Assembly: GCF_902833055.1 (NCBI RefSeq)
Contig: NZ_CADFEJ010000016.1
Span: 62,001 to 126,000, forward strand
DNA: 64,000 nt
Reading direction: 5' to 3'
From: Burkholderia territorii
GTDB taxonomy: Bacteria > Pseudomonadota > Gammaproteobacteria > Burkholderiales > Burkholderiaceae
Below are positions 8,281 through 16,616 of this stretch, piece after piece (position 1 is the stretch's first letter; each line of letters starts with the position of its first letter). Below the pieces are notes generated by a model. That model did not search any database. It saw only the letters and a program-made list of their open reading frames with translations, and had not been told where the DNA came from. Position numbers and translations under genes: made by a program.

Positions 8281-10590
8281 TCATTCCGCGTCGCGCGCCG
8301 GCACAAGAATTTCGCGGTTGCCGCTCGACGACATCGCCGACACGAGCCCCGACTGTTCCATCTGTTCGAGCAGCCGCGCCGCGCGGTTGTAGCCGATCCG
8401 CAAATGGCGCTGCACGAGCGAAATCGACGCGCGGCGGTTCTTGATGACGATCTCGACCGCCTGATCGTACAGCGGATCAGACTCGCCGCCGCCTTCGCCG
8501 GTTCCCGCGCCGGCCGAACCCTCGTCGCCGTCGGCGGTGCCGCCCTCGAGCAGCCCTTCGACGTAGTTCGGCTCGCCCTGCTCCTTGAGCTTCTCGACGA
8601 CGCGATGCACTTCGTCGTCGGCGACGAACGCGCCGTGCACGCGCACCGGCAATCCGGTGCCCGGCGGCAGGTACAGCATGTCGCCCATCCCGAGCAGCGA
8701 TTCGGCGCCCATCTGGTCGAGAATCGTGCGCGAGTCGATCTTCGACGACACCTGGAACGCGATCCGCGTCGGCACGTTCGCCTTGATCAGGCCGGTGATC
8801 ACGTCGACCGACGGACGCTGCGTCGCGAGGATCAGGTGGATGCCGGCCGCGCGCGCCTTCTGCGCGATCCGCGCGATCAGTTCCTCGACCTTCTTGCCGA
8901 CGACCATCATCAGGTCGGCCAGCTCGTCGATCACGACGACGATGTTCGGCAGACGGCCGAGCGGTTCGGGATCGTCCGGCGTCAGGCTGAACGGATTCGG
9001 AATCTTTTCCTCGCGCTTCGCCGCTTCGTCGATCTTGTTGTTGTAGCCCGCGAGGTTGCGCACGCCGAGCTTGCTCATCAGCTTGTAGCGGCGCTCCATC
9101 TCCGCGACCGTCCAGTTCAGCGCGTGGCCGGCCTGGCGCATGTCGGTGACGACCGGGCACAGCAGGTGCGGAATGCCCTCGTAGACGCTCATTTCGAGCA
9201 TCTTCGGATCGATCAGGATCAGGCGCACCTGCTCGGCGGTGGCCTTGTAGAGCAGCGACAGGATCATCGCGTTGATCCCGACCGACTTGCCCGAACCGGT
9301 CGTGCCGGCGACCAGCAGGTGCGGCATTTTCGCGAGATCCGCGCACACCGGCTTGCCGCCGATGTCCTTGCCGAGGCTCAAGGTCAGCGCCGACGACGCG
9401 GCCGCATAGACTTCCGAGCCGATGATTTCGGACAGATGGACCGTCTGGCGGCGCTGGTTCGGCAGCTCGAGCGCCATGTAGTTCTTGCCCGGGATCGTCT
9501 CGACCACGCGGATCGACACGAGCGACAGCGAACGCGCGAGATCCTTCGCGAGGTTGACGATCTGGCTGCCCTTCACGCCGGTGGCCGGCTCGATTTCATA
9601 GCGCGTGACGACCGGCCCCGGGTACGCGGCGACGACGCTCGCCTCGACACCGAAGTCCTTCAGCTTCTTCTCGATCAGGCGCGACGTGAATTCGAGCGTG
9701 TCGGCGGAAATCGCTTCCTGCGTCTTCGGCGCGGGATCGAGCAGCGACACCGGCGGCAGCGTCGAATCGCCCGGCAGGTCGGTAAACAGCGGGACCTGGC
9801 GCTCGCGCTCGACGCGCTCGGACTTCGCCGGCGTGACGACCGGCGGCACGATCGTCACCGGCTCGTGATCCTCGATGCGCACGCGCTCCTCTTCAACCTT
9901 CCCTTCGCGGCGCACGGCCGCGGCTTCGCCGAGCTTGCGGTCGCGTTCGGCCTCGCGGCGCAGCTTCGCGACGTTGACGGCGGACAGGATCGCACCGCCG
10001 ACGCGCTCGGCGACCGACAGCCACGAGAAACGGAAATACAGCGACAGGCCGATCGCGAGCAGGATCAGCAGCAGCAGCGTGCCGCCGGTGAAGCCGAACG
10101 CATGCGACATCGCGCCCGCCACCGCCTCGCCGATCACACCGCCCGGCGCGCGCGGCAGCTGCACCTTCAGCGACCACATGCGCAGCGCCTCGATGCCGTC
10201 GCACGCGAGCACGACGAGCACGAACGCGAAGATCTCGGTGAGCCAGCCGATCGGCCGCTCGGGTTCGTCGGCGACCGCCTCGTGACGCGTGATGCGCCGG
10301 TAGTTGACCGCGATGCGCCGCCCGAGCGGCACGATCAGCCAGTAGGCCGACAGGCCGAACAGCAGCAGGATGATGTCGGCCGTCCATGCGCCGACGCGGC
10401 CGGCCCAGTTCGAGATGTGGTCCACCTGCGCGGCGTGCGTCCAGCTCGGATCGCGCCGGCTGTAGCTCAGCAGGGCCATCACCAGAAAAGCGCAGAGCGC
10501 GACCTGGAGAATCCAGCGGATCTCCGTGAGGAGCTTCGACATCCGGTGCGGCAACGCCTGTGCCTGGGCGGAATAAGGAGCTTTTGCCAT
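8281..10590 (-). CDS. ftsK: DNA translocase FtsK
   Basis: Septum-anchored DNA pump of 769 residues that moves chromosome ends apart and activates XerCD recombination at dif. The N-terminal fifth has four membrane helices, starting at EIRWILQVALCAFLVMALL. A short charged linker follows, then the RecA-like motor with Walker A GTTGSGKSVGINAM and Walker B LIDPKMLEMSVYEG. The C-terminal winged-helix gamma domain begins near DPLYDQAVEIVIKNRRA and reads KOPS sequences. The linker is far shorter than in the 1,329-residue E. coli protein, giving a SpoIIIE-like length common in beta-proteobacteria. It is the first gene of the ftsK-lolA-rarA run. The start at 10590 is one choice; a second Met lies 16 codons further in. 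Confidence 0.96.
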   Translation of the reverse strand: MAKAPYSAQAQALPHRMSKLLTEIRWILQVALCAFLVMALLSYSRRDPSWTHAAQVDHISNWAGRVGAWTADIILLLFGLSAYWLIVPLGRRIAVNYRRITRHEAVADEPERPIGWLTEIFAFVLVVLACDGIEALRMWSLKVQLPRAPGGVIGEAVAGAMSHAFGFTGGTLLLLILLAIGLSLYFRFSWLSVAERVGGAILSAVNVAKLRREAERDRKLGEAAAVRREGKVEEERVRIEDHEPVTIVPPVVTPAKSERVERERQVPLFTDLPGDSTLPPVSLLDPAPKTQEAISADTLEFTSRLIEKKLKDFGVEASVVAAYPGPVVTRYEIEPATGVKGSQIVNLAKDLARSLSLVSIRVVETIPGKNYMALELPNQRRQTVHLSEIIGSEVYAAASSALTLSLGKDIGGKPVCADLAKMPHLLVAGTTGSGKSVGINAMILSLLYKATAEQVRLILIDPKMLEMSVYEGIPHLLCPVVTDMRQAGHALNWTVAEMERRYKLMSKLGVRNLAGYNNKIDEAAKREEKIPNPFSLTPDDPEPLGRLPNIVVVIDELADLMMVVGKKVEELIARIAQKARAAGIHLILATQRPSVDVITGLIKANVPTRIAFQVSSKIDSRTILDQMGAESLLGMGDMLYLPPGTGLPVRVHGAFVADDEVHRVVEKLKEQGEPNYVEGLLEGGTADGDEGSAGAGTGEGGGESDPLYDQAVEIVIKNRRASISLVQRHLRIGYNRAARLLEQMEQSGLVSAMSSSGNREILVPARDAE

Positions 10591-10750
10591 GAATCCGTAT
10601 AAAGAGGACGGGCCGCACGCCCGCCTGTCGTTCGATCGCGCTTATTGTAAACGCTGCACCGGGCCGTCAAGTGTAAATGACGGTTACATAAGAGGGCCGG
10701 GGCGCCCGAAGCGATCGCGGCAACGCTATCGCCGCGATTGAAACTCTCGT

Positions 10751-10780
10751 TCGGCACCGCAGCAACGGGGCCTTTATAAT
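10751..10780 (+). promoter_or_regulatory. Probable sigma-70 promoter for trxB
   Basis: A perfect TATAAT at 10775-10780 is preceded at 18 bp by TCGGCA (four of six -35 matches). The start of transcription would be near 10787, leaving a leader of about 90 bases before trxB. The region 10591-10877 between divergent ftsK and trxB holds no other gene. Confidence 0.55.
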
Positions 10781-10877
10781 GCGCGTCTGATACCCATCTA
10801 TGACGGCATCCCGGTCAACCCGGATCGTACGGCGAGCCTTACCCCGCCCGCCGCGGCCGCCTTTTACGGATTCGCAC

Positions 10878-11840
10878 ATGTCCACGCCCAAACACGCCAA
10901 AGTCCTGATTCTCGGTTCCGGCCCCGCCGGCTACACGGCTGCCGTCTATGCGGCACGCGCCAACCTGTCCCCGGTGCTGATCACAGGCATCGCGCAGGGC
11001 GGCCAGCTGATGACGACGACCGACGTCGAAAACTGGCCGGCGGACGCGAAGGGCGTGCAAGGCCCGGAACTGATGGCGCGCTTCCAGGAGCACGCCGAGC
11101 GTTTCAACACCGAAATCGTATTCGACCACATCCACACCGCGAAACTGCACGAAAAGCCGATCCGGCTGATCGGCGACTCGGGCGAATACACGTGCGACTC
11201 GCTGATCATCGCGACCGGCGCGTCCGCGCAGTATCTCGGCCTGGCTTCGGAAGAAGCGTTCATGGGCAAGGGCGTGTCGGCCTGCGCGACCTGCGACGGT
11301 TTCTTCTATCGCAACCAGGAAGTCGCGGTGATCGGCGGCGGCAACACGGCCGTCGAGGAAGCGCTCTACCTGACGGGCATCGCGAAGAAGGTCACGGTGA
11401 TCCACCGCCGCGACAAGTTCCGCGCCGAGCCGATCCTGATCGACCGCCTGCTGGAGAAGGAAAAGGAAGGCGTCGTCGACATCAAGTGGGATCACGTGCT
11501 CGACGAAGTGACGGGCGAGGAGTCGGGCGTCACGGGCCTGCGCATCAAGAACGTGAAGACCGGCGAAACGCAGGACCTCAGCGTGCAGGGCGTGTTCGTC
11601 GCGATCGGCCACAAGCCGAACACCGACCTGTTCCAGGGCCAGCTCGAGATGAAGGACGGCTACATCCTGACGAAGAGCGGCCTGCAGGGCAACGCGACGT
11701 CGACGAGCGTGCCGGGCGTGTTCGCCGCCGGCGACGTGCAGGACAACGTGTATCGCCAGGCGATCACGAGCGCCGGCACGGGCTGCATGGCCGCGCTCGA
11801 CGCGCAGCGCTACCTCGAAAGCCTGCACGACAAGAAGTAA
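10878..11840 (+). CDS. trxB: Thioredoxin-disulfide reductase
   Basis: FAD- and NADPH-dependent homodimeric enzyme of 320 residues that reduces thioredoxin in the cytoplasm. The FAD-binding GSGPAGYTAA motif lies at about 13-22 and the redox-active CATC at about 139-142. The NADPH-binding GGGNTAVEEA follows, and the C-terminal FAD contact GVFAAGDVQDNVYRQA is intact. Length and ends match the E. coli type. The ATG at 10878 was chosen because ILGSGPAG follows within 13 residues and an ACGGA ribosome site precedes it. The neighbouring Smr gene is separated by a strong terminator, so trxB is probably monocistronic. Confidence 0.97.
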   Translation: MSTPKHAKVLILGSGPAGYTAAVYAARANLSPVLITGIAQGGQLMTTTDVENWPADAKGVQGPELMARFQEHAERFNTEIVFDHIHTAKLHEKPIRLIGDSGEYTCDSLIIATGASAQYLGLASEEAFMGKGVSACATCDGFFYRNQEVAVIGGGNTAVEEALYLTGIAKKVTVIHRRDKFRAEPILIDRLLEKEKEGVVDIKWDHVLDEVTGEESGVTGLRIKNVKTGETQDLSVQGVFVAIGHKPNTDLFQGQLEMKDGYILTKSGLQGNATSTSVPGVFAAGDVQDNVYRQAITSAGTGCMAALDAQRYLESLHDKK

Positions 11841-11905
11841 GCACCAGGCATTCGTGCGCCGGGCGCTACAATGGCGTCCGCTGCCGCGAAGCGGGCTTGA
11901 CCGGA

Positions 11906-11935
11906 AAGCCGCTGCCGCCGCGCAGCGGCTTTTTT
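11906..11935 (+). terminator. Intrinsic terminator after trxB
   Basis: Ten-base-pair stem AAGCCGCTGC/GCAGCGGCTT with a 6-base loop, running into six T. It ends about 40 bases before the Smr-domain gene, 66 bases past the trxB stop. Confidence 0.9.
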
Positions 11936-11975
11936 GTGCCCGCGCGTGCGAACGCGCCTGCCCGGTTACCGAATC

Positions 11976-12755
11976 ATGGCGAAGAACCAGCCTCATCCGA
12001 GCGATCCCGCGAAGCGGCAGATCGCCGCCCGTCCCGCGAATCCGGCGCCCGCCGCGCCGCCACCCGCCCCCGATGCCGCCGCCCTGCGCGGCCAGGGGCT
12101 GGCCGGTCTCGGCGCATTGCGCAAGTCGCTGCAAGGCGAAGCCGACCGGCGCGAGCGCGCCCGCGTCGAAACCGCGAAGGCCGCCCGCCAGGCGGAAGCC
12201 GACGCGAACCTGTTCCGCAACGAAATCGGTGCGATCCAGCCGCTGAACGCACCGCCGCGCGCGAAGTCCGGCCGCACGCCGCCCGATCCGGTGCCGAAGC
12301 AGACGCAGCGCGACGAGGAAGCCGTGCTGAATGCGACGCTGTCCGACGAATTCGATCCCGAGACGCTGCTCGACAGCGACGAGTCGCTGTACTACCACCG
12401 TCCAGGCATCAGCCGCGACGTCGTGCGCAAGCTGAGGAGCGGCGCATGGATCGTGCAGGCGCAGCTCGACCTGCACGGAATGCGGCGCGACGAAGCGCGC
12501 GACGCACTCGCGGAATTCATCCGCGAGGCCGGCAAGAAAGGGCTGCGCTGCCTGCGCGTGATTCACGGCAAGGGGCTCGGCTCGATCGGCAAGGAGCCCG
12601 TGCTGAAGGGCAAGGTGCGCGCGTGGCTCGTGCAGAAGGAAGAAGTGATCGCGTTCTGCGAGGCGCGCAGCCACGACGGCGGCGCGGGCGCGGTGCTCGT
12701 GCTGCTTCAGCCGCTCGCGGCGCCCGCCGACCGGGGGCCGCGTGCCGCATCCTAG
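11976..12755 (+). CDS. Smr-domain (MutS2 C-terminal-like) protein
   Basis: Protein of 259 residues in two parts. The N-terminal half is Ala/Pro/Arg-rich and probably disordered. The C-terminal Smr domain (about 160-255) has the LDLHGMRRDEA motif followed by HGKGLGS and a final ARSHDGGAGAVLVLL strand. Smr domains nick or bind branched DNA or cut RNA; stand-alone forms such as SmrA/SmrB in E. coli act on nucleic acids, and SmrB cleaves mRNA between collided ribosomes. Which role applies here is not clear from sequence. The gene overlaps the next one by 14 bases, so the two are probably co-transcribed. Confidence 0.85.
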   Translation: MAKNQPHPSDPAKRQIAARPANPAPAAPPPAPDAAALRGQGLAGLGALRKSLQGEADRRERARVETAKAARQAEADANLFRNEIGAIQPLNAPPRAKSGRTPPDPVPKQTQRDEEAVLNATLSDEFDPETLLDSDESLYYHRPGISRDVVRKLRSGAWIVQAQLDLHGMRRDEARDALAEFIREAGKKGLRCLRVIHGKGLGSIGKEPVLKGKVRAWLVQKEEVIAFCEARSHDGGAGAVLVLLQPLAAPADRGPRAAS

Positions 12756-13365
12756 GCTGACGCTCGCGATCGCGGTGCTGGAAGCGATCGCGACGCTGGC
12801 GTTCGCGATCTCGGGCTTCATCGAGGCACGCAAAAACCGGCTCGACTCGGTCGGCACGTTCGTCGTCGCGCTCGCCACCGCGTTCGGCGGCGGCACGCTG
12901 CGCGACATCCTGCTCGAGCGCCGGCCGTTCTACTGGGTCGTGCACGACGACTACGTGATCGCGATCTTCGTGCTCGCGCTGTTCGCGCCGTTCGTGCTGC
13001 GGATGCTGTCGCGGCTGTCCGCCGAGCGGCTGCTGCTGGTGGCCGATGCGATCGGGCTCGGCATCTTCAGCATCTCCGGCACCGCGATCGCGCTCGATGC
13101 CGAGATGCCGCGCTTCATCGCGGTGATGATGGGCGTGATCACGGGCGTGGTCGGCGGGATCATCCGCGACGTGCTGTGCAACGACATCCCGCTGATCCTG
13201 CGCGATTCGCGGCCGTACGCGACCTGCGCGTTCGTCGGCTGCTGGTTCTACCTGCTGCTCGCGTGGCTGCAGTTCGATTCGGTCTATAGCGTGCTGCTCG
13301 CGACCGCTTTCATCCTCGTCGCGCGGCTCGCGACGTTCAAGTTCGACGTGCGGTTGCCGCACTGA
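12742..13365 (+). CDS. TRIC-like (UPF0126/YicG) membrane protein
   Basis: Inner-membrane protein of 207 residues with two copies of a three-helix module (each with a glycine-rich break) and a seventh helix at the end, as in prokaryotic trimeric intracellular cation channels. The paired motifs AFGGGTLRDILLER and VVGGIIRDVLCNDIP are diagnostic of the family. The GTG at 12742 is the likely start and overlaps the Smr gene by 14 bases, suggesting translational coupling. Prokaryotic members conduct potassium in vitro; the role in bacteria is unsettled. Confidence 0.85.
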   Translation: MPHPRLTLAIAVLEAIATLAFAISGFIEARKNRLDSVGTFVVALATAFGGGTLRDILLERRPFYWVVHDDYVIAIFVLALFAPFVLRMLSRLSAERLLLVADAIGLGIFSISGTAIALDAEMPRFIAVMMGVITGVVGGIIRDVLCNDIPLILRDSRPYATCAFVGCWFYLLLAWLQFDSVYSVLLATAFILVARLATFKFDVRLPH

Positions 13366-13408
13366 AGCGACCGCGCTGCCATGCCACGTCGCCGGCACGC
13401 CAAAACGA

Positions 13409-13436
13409 AAGGGGCCGTTCATCGACACGGCCCCTT
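13409..13436. terminator. Bidirectional terminator
   Basis: Ten-base-pair stem AAGGGGCCGT/ACGGCCCCTT with an 8-base loop between the convergent TRIC-like and ABC-ATPase genes. A-rich sequence lies on the left and pyrimidine-rich sequence on the right, so it can serve both strands. Confidence 0.8.
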
Positions 13437-13462
13437 CTCTTTCGTTCAGCGCTTACTCCGCC

Positions 13463-14581
13463 TCACGCGATCCGCTCTTCCGACGCCGGATCGAACAGCA
13501 CCGCCTTCGACACGTCGAACAGCAGCGACTGCGTCTGCCCCGGCTGCGGATTCGCGGCCGGATGCACGCGGCTCACGATCCGCTTGCCGTTGACCTGCGC
13601 GAACACGTGCGTGTCCGGGCCGGTCGGCTCCGTCACGTCGACGCGCACGTCGATCGGCTGCAGCTGCGACGTCTCCCCGTGGTGCGCGTTGCGCACGTCG
13701 GTGATGCGCTCCGGGCGCAGGCCGAGGATCACCTCGCGGCCCACGTGGCCGTTCATCCGCTTCGCGTCGAACGGCAGGTTCAGCGCGCCGCGCGCAAGGC
13801 CCGTGTCGATTTCGAGCGCGACCCCGCTGCCCTGCTCGACCAGCTTGCCGTTGATGAAGTTCATCGGCGGCGCGCCGATGAAGCCGGCGACGAACAGGTT
13901 CGACGGGGAATCGTAGATGTCCTGCGGTGCGCCGAACTGCTGGACCACGCCATCCTTCATCACCGCGATCCGGTCGCCGAGCGTCATCGCCTCGATCTGG
14001 TCGTGCGTCACGTACACGATCGTCGTGCCGAGGCGCTGGTGCAGCAGCTTGATTTCCGCGCGCATTTCGATGCGCAGCTTCGCGTCGAGGTTCGACAGCG
14101 GTTCGTCGAACAGGAACAGCGACGGATCGCGCGCGAGCGCACGGCCCATCGCGACACGCTGGCGCTGGCCGCCCGACAGCTGGCCCGGCTTGCGGTCGAG
14201 CAGATGCTGGATCTGCAGCATCGCCGACACGCGCTCGACGATCTGCTGCTGCTCGCTCTTCGGCACCTTGCGAATGTTCAGCCCGAACGAGATGTTCTCG
14301 CGCACCGTCATCGACGGATACAGCGCGTACGACTGGAACACCATCGCGATGTCGCGATCCTTCGGCGACAGGTCGTTCACGACCTTGCCGTCGATGCAGA
14401 TCTCGCCGCTCGTCACGGTCTCGAGGCCGGCGATCATGTTGAGCAGCGTCGACTTCCCGCAGCCCGACCCGCCGACCAGGATCAGGAACTGTCCGTCCTC
14501 GATCTCGATGTCGACACCCTTCAGGACCGGCACCCCGTTCGGGTAGGTCTTGTACACGTCACGGATGGAAAGGCTTGCCAT
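13463..14581 (-). CDS. ugpC: Sugar ABC transporter ATP-binding protein (UgpC/MalK type)
   Basis: Cytoplasmic ATPase subunit of 372 residues for a carbohydrate importer. Walker A is GGSGCGKSTLL at about 37-47, the Q-loop is MVFQSYALYP, the signature LSGGQRQRVAMGRAL, Walker B SLFLFDEPLSNLDAK and the H-loop YVTHDQIEAM. A TOBE domain with regulatory fold fills the last 120 residues. This architecture is shared by MalK, UgpC and GtsD, so substrate cannot be read from it. The genes upstream (two permeases and a binding protein) and the facing zwf-pgl-glk/hexR genes point to glucose or a related hexose, as in the gtsABCD system of Pseudomonas. Confidence 0.93.
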   Translation of the reverse strand: MASLSIRDVYKTYPNGVPVLKGVDIEIEDGQFLILVGGSGCGKSTLLNMIAGLETVTSGEICIDGKVVNDLSPKDRDIAMVFQSYALYPSMTVRENISFGLNIRKVPKSEQQQIVERVSAMLQIQHLLDRKPGQLSGGQRQRVAMGRALARDPSLFLFDEPLSNLDAKLRIEMRAEIKLLHQRLGTTIVYVTHDQIEAMTLGDRIAVMKDGVVQQFGAPQDIYDSPSNLFVAGFIGAPPMNFINGKLVEQGSGVALEIDTGLARGALNLPFDAKRMNGHVGREVILGLRPERITDVRNAHHGETSQLQPIDVRVDVTEPTGPDTHVFAQVNGKRIVSRVHPAANPQPGQTQSLLFDVSKAVLFDPASEERIA

Positions 14582-14692
14582 GCTGTGAATCCTCTGTCTC
14601 GTCTCGCGCGGCGCACTGCGGCGCCGCGTCGGTTCGTTTCGATGCGCCGCGCGTCGTGCGCGGCCGGTTCGTCGTATCGGATGAAACCGCGC

Positions 14693-15550
14693 TTACCCCT
14701 TCACCGCGCCCGCCGTCAGCCCGCGCACGAAGTAGCGGCCGGCGACCACGTAGACGAGCAGCGTCGGCAGCGCGGCGATGATGGCGCCCGCCATGTCGAC
14801 GTTGTATTCCTTCACGCCCGTCGACGTGTTGACCAGGTTGTTCAGCGCGACCGTGATCGGCATCGAGTCGACGCCGGAGAACACGATCCCGAACAGGAAG
14901 TCGTTCCAGATCTGCGTGAATTGCCAGATCAGGCACACCATGAAGATCGGCAGCGACACGGGCAGCAGGATCTTCGTGAAGATCGTGAAGAAGCCCGCGC
15001 CGTCGATGCGCGCGGCCTTCACGAGCTCGGCCGGCACGCTCACGTAGAAGTTGCGGAAGAACATCGTCGTGAACGCGATCCCGTACACGACGTGCACGAA
15101 CACCAGGCCCGGAATCGTGTTGGCGAGGCCGAGCATCCCCTGCAGGCGCGCCATCGGCAGCAGGATCACCTGGAACGGAATGAAGCAGCCGACCAGCATC
15201 ATCGTGAACAGCGCATCCGCGCCGCGAAAGCGCCAGTGCGTGAGCACATAGCCGTTGAACGCGCCGATCAGCGACGAGATCAGCACGGCCGGGATCACCA
15301 TCTGCAGCGAGTTCAGGAAGAACGGCTTCATGCCGTCGCAGCGCACGCCGGTACACGCGCCGCTCCACGCCTTCACCCACGGATCGACGGTCCAGTGCGT
15401 CGGCGGCGTCAGCAGGTTGCCGGTGCGCAGCTGGTCGAGATCCTTGAAGGACGTCGACAGCATCACGTAGATCGGGAACAGGAAATACAGCGCGAACAGG
15501 ATCAGCGCCGCATAGATCACTGCCCGGCTGATCGTCATCTTAGGCTGCAT
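14693..15550 (-). CDS. Carbohydrate ABC transporter permease (GtsC/MalG-like)
   Basis: Inner-membrane permease of 285 residues with six predicted helices, the first at VIYAALILFALYFLFPIYVM. The EAA loop contacting the ATPase reads AELVKAARIDGAGFFTIF. This is the MalG-type subunit. A roughly 30-residue periplasmic loop between helices 1 and 2 holds a Cys pair (GACTGVRCDG), an unusual detail. Its start overlaps the stop of the other permease gene by 11 bases, so the two are translationally coupled. Glucose as substrate is inferred from the neighbourhood. Confidence 0.92.
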   Translation of the reverse strand: MQPKMTISRAVIYAALILFALYFLFPIYVMLSTSFKDLDQLRTGNLLTPPTHWTVDPWVKAWSGACTGVRCDGMKPFFLNSLQMVIPAVLISSLIGAFNGYVLTHWRFRGADALFTMMLVGCFIPFQVILLPMARLQGMLGLANTIPGLVFVHVVYGIAFTTMFFRNFYVSVPAELVKAARIDGAGFFTIFTKILLPVSLPIFMVCLIWQFTQIWNDFLFGIVFSGVDSMPITVALNNLVNTSTGVKEYNVDMAGAIIAALPTLLVYVVAGRYFVRGLTAGAVKG

Positions 15551-16478
15551 TGCGGGTGCTCCTCGATTCCATATACATCAGCGGCACCAGCACCGCGACC
15601 ACGGTCGCGAGCATCATCACCGACGACGCCGCACCGAGCCCGAGCTGGCCGCGGTTGAACGAAAACGTGTACATGAACATGGCCGGCAACGACGACGACG
15701 TGCCGGGGCCGCCCGCCGTCAACGCGACCACCAGGTCGAACGTCTTGATCGTGATGTGGCAGAGAATCAGCAGCACCGAGAAGAACACCGGACGCATGCT
15801 CGGGATCACGATCTTGCGGTAGATGGTCGGCAGCGTCGCGCCGTCGACCTGCGCGGCCTTGAAGATCTCCGCGTCGACACCGCGTAACCCGGCGAGGAAC
15901 AGCGCCATCACGAAGCCGGTCGACTGCCACACGGCGGCGATCACGATACAGAAGATCGCCTTGTCCGGATCGTCGAGCCAGCCGAACGAGAAGCTCGTCC
16001 AGCCCCAGTCGTGCATCACCTTCTCCAGGCCGAGGCCCGGGTTCAGGATCCACTGCCATGCGGTGCCCGTGACGATGAACGACAGCGCCATCGGATACAG
16101 GAAGATCGCGCGCAGCGCGCCTTCGTTGCGGATCCGCTGGTCGAGCAGGATCGCGAGGAACAGCCCGAGCCCGACGCAGATCGCGATGAACGGAATCCCG
16201 AACCAGCCGAGGTTCGCGGCGGAAGTCCACCACACGTCGTTCTGGAACAGGTCCGTGTAACGGCCGAAGCCGTCGAATTCGTAGTTCGGCAACAGCCGCG
16301 AGTTGGTCAGCGACAGATAGCCGGTAATCAGGATGAAGCCGTAGATGAACACCACGGCGATCGCGAGGCTCGGCGCGAGCACGAGCTTCGGGATCCAGCG
16401 ATCGGCGAAAGCCGACATCGGCGACGTGCGCCGCGCGACGGCAGCGCCGGATCCGTTTCCGCTAAGAGGGGCAGCCAC
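15540..16478 (-). CDS. Carbohydrate ABC transporter permease (GtsB/MalF-like)
   Basis: Inner-membrane permease of 312 residues with six helices (first at PKLVLAPSLAIAVVFIYGFIL) and an EAA loop reading AEIFKAAQVDGATLPTIY. A GTG start at 16478 was chosen because AGGAG lies nine bases upstream; the frame is open for another 19 codons, but that stretch has no ribosome site and lies close to the terminator after the binding-protein gene. It pairs with the downstream MalG-type permease. Together with the binding protein and the ATPase it completes one importer. Confidence 0.91.
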   Translation of the reverse strand: MAAPLSGNGSGAAVARRTSPMSAFADRWIPKLVLAPSLAIAVVFIYGFILITGYLSLTNSRLLPNYEFDGFGRYTDLFQNDVWWTSAANLGWFGIPFIAICVGLGLFLAILLDQRIRNEGALRAIFLYPMALSFIVTGTAWQWILNPGLGLEKVMHDWGWTSFSFGWLDDPDKAIFCIVIAAVWQSTGFVMALFLAGLRGVDAEIFKAAQVDGATLPTIYRKIVIPSMRPVFFSVLLILCHITIKTFDLVVALTAGGPGTSSSLPAMFMYTFSFNRGQLGLGAASSVMMLATVVAVLVPLMYMESRSTRNAA

Positions 16479-16568
16479 TTGATTCGACTCCTGGAACGAG
16501 GGTGACGCAGGCCGGGCCGGCGCCGGGTACGGCACGGGCCCGCGGGCGCGCCCGTTTGCTGCACTTGC

Positions 16569-16605
16569 AAAAACGCCCGGCCGACGAAGCGTTTCCGGCC
16601 GGGCG
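16569..16605 (-). terminator. Intra-operon terminator after the binding-protein gene
   Basis: On the minus strand a 9-bp GC stem (CGCCCGGCC/GGCCGGGCG) with a 14-base loop is followed by five T. It lies between the binding-protein stop (16617) and the first permease start (16478). It is well placed to lower expression of the membrane subunits relative to the binding protein. Confidence 0.82.
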
Positions 16606-16616
16606 CCTGTCGCGCT

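Noticed and set aside
7906..10602. Very long open frame (898 codons) on the plus strand opposite ftsK
   Set aside because: Arg/His/Asp-rich sequence with no motif; it mirrors the codon bias of ftsK on the other strand, as expected in a high-GC genome.
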